DNA of 64,000 bases from Arthrospiribacter ruber (GTDB taxonomy: Bacteria; Bacteroidota; Bacteroidia; Cytophagales; Cyclobacteriaceae), in assembly GCF_019343195.1 (NCBI RefSeq), contig NZ_RPHB01000013.1, positions 48,677-112,676 on the forward strand. The letters are read 5' to 3'. The notes below the pieces were generated by a model. It saw only the letters and a list, made by a program, of their open reading frames with translations, was not told the DNA's origin and searched no databases. Positions 63,766-64,000 of the stretch are shown here, one piece after another; the stretch's first letter is position 1; every line of letters starts with the position of its first letter. Both the position numbers and the translations under genes were made by a program.

Positions 63766-64000
63766 GTAGTAAGATTGAATATATTTTTCAGATCACTTAT
63801 TATTGACCTATTTAATTGCTTATAAACTTGGAGAAAAACGTTAATAATTTTCTCATAAATAGAAATCAAGATTCATAATAATTGTAATATTTCCTCATAC
63901 AATTCCTTGAGCATCTTTTCCTGGCTTACCAGTTCCATCAACAAAAACTTAAGCGACATTAGGTTTATGCCAATTTTCTATATTTTGCGGAACTCAGAGC
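63766..64000. other. AT-rich end of window
   Basis: A minus-strand 28-codon frame (63873-63959, MSLKFLLMELVSQEKMLKEL…) reads like an amphipathic helix but is too short to call; it may be the tail of a lost gene. Nothing else is recognisable. Confidence 0.3.

Noticed and set aside
1..64000. CRISPR arrays, tRNA or rRNA genes
   Set aside because: No regularly spaced direct repeats and no recognisable tRNA or rRNA sequence was seen on either strand by eye.

Overview
The window looks like a chromosomal segment of a Bacteroidota bacterium, most likely order Cytophagales (Cyclobacteriaceae-like). The evidence is three SusC/SusD pairs, a hybrid two-component system of the HTCS type, an ECF sigma/FecR pair with an STN-bearing SusC, many lipoproteins, A-rich leaders rather than Shine-Dalgarno sites, and one good TAnnTTTG -7 box. 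The genus is an inference. I found no rRNA, tRNA, CRISPR array, intact transposase or phage gene.

Layout. (1) 1-1482: end of a minus-strand sugar-acid operon, an FAH-superfamily dehydratase/hydrolase followed by an alpha-ketoglutarate-semialdehyde (2,5-dioxovalerate) dehydrogenase cut by the window edge. (2) 1725-3381: a worn region with a probably truncated sigma factor, a long hairpin and an FtsX permease relic. (3) 3597-12595: a putative copper region. It has two small paralogues with identically spaced cysteines, an MbnP/MbnH pair, a CxxCxC barrel-like protein, a second MbnP/MbnH pair, a DinB-like lipoprotein and a FecA-like TonB receptor. (4) 12596-16480: a MITE with perfect 6-bp target duplications, gene relics, an FtsX-type permease and an AdaA/MGMT relic. 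(5) 16631-23136: a palindromic operator candidate, then a TonB receptor, DUF4876 lipoprotein, DUF6850 barrel and a secreted unknown. (6) 23302-36048: a complete minus-strand polysaccharide utilisation locus with HTCS sensor/regulator, GH31 enzyme carrying a PA14 insert, SusC, SusD and a third surface lipoprotein. (7) 36259-39031: MITE remnant, a second AdaA/MGMT relic, a DUF6624-like gene, a small unknown gene and radC. (8) 39125-47286: a sensor that keeps the phospho-acceptor helix but has no ATPase domain, overlapping a stand-alone receiver; a Kelch protein; a second full MITE; GrpB; and a GHL6-like glycosidase. (9) 47746-55344: ECF sigma, FecR, STN-SusC, SusD and a purple-acid-phosphatase-like enzyme. 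(10) 56153-60998: a SusC/SusD pair without enzymes. (11) 61334-64000: a Crp/Fnr regulator, a DUF2306 membrane protein, a truncated second copy of the small-gene/radC module, and AT-rich sequence.

How it fits together. Most of the window is outer-membrane nutrient capture. In region 6 the HTCS probably senses an oligosaccharide released by the GH31 enzyme and switches on the transporter. In region 9 the SusC signals through its STN domain to FecR and the sigma factor, and the phosphatase suggests a phosphorylated ligand. In region 3 a diheme MbnH is expected to oxidise tryptophan in its partner MbnP to make a copper site; two such pairs plus cysteine-motif proteins and a TonB receptor suggest a copper-handling system. 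Between these islands the chromosome shows repeated duplication and decay (MITEs, AdaA/MGMT copies, radC modules, FtsX and small-gene relics).
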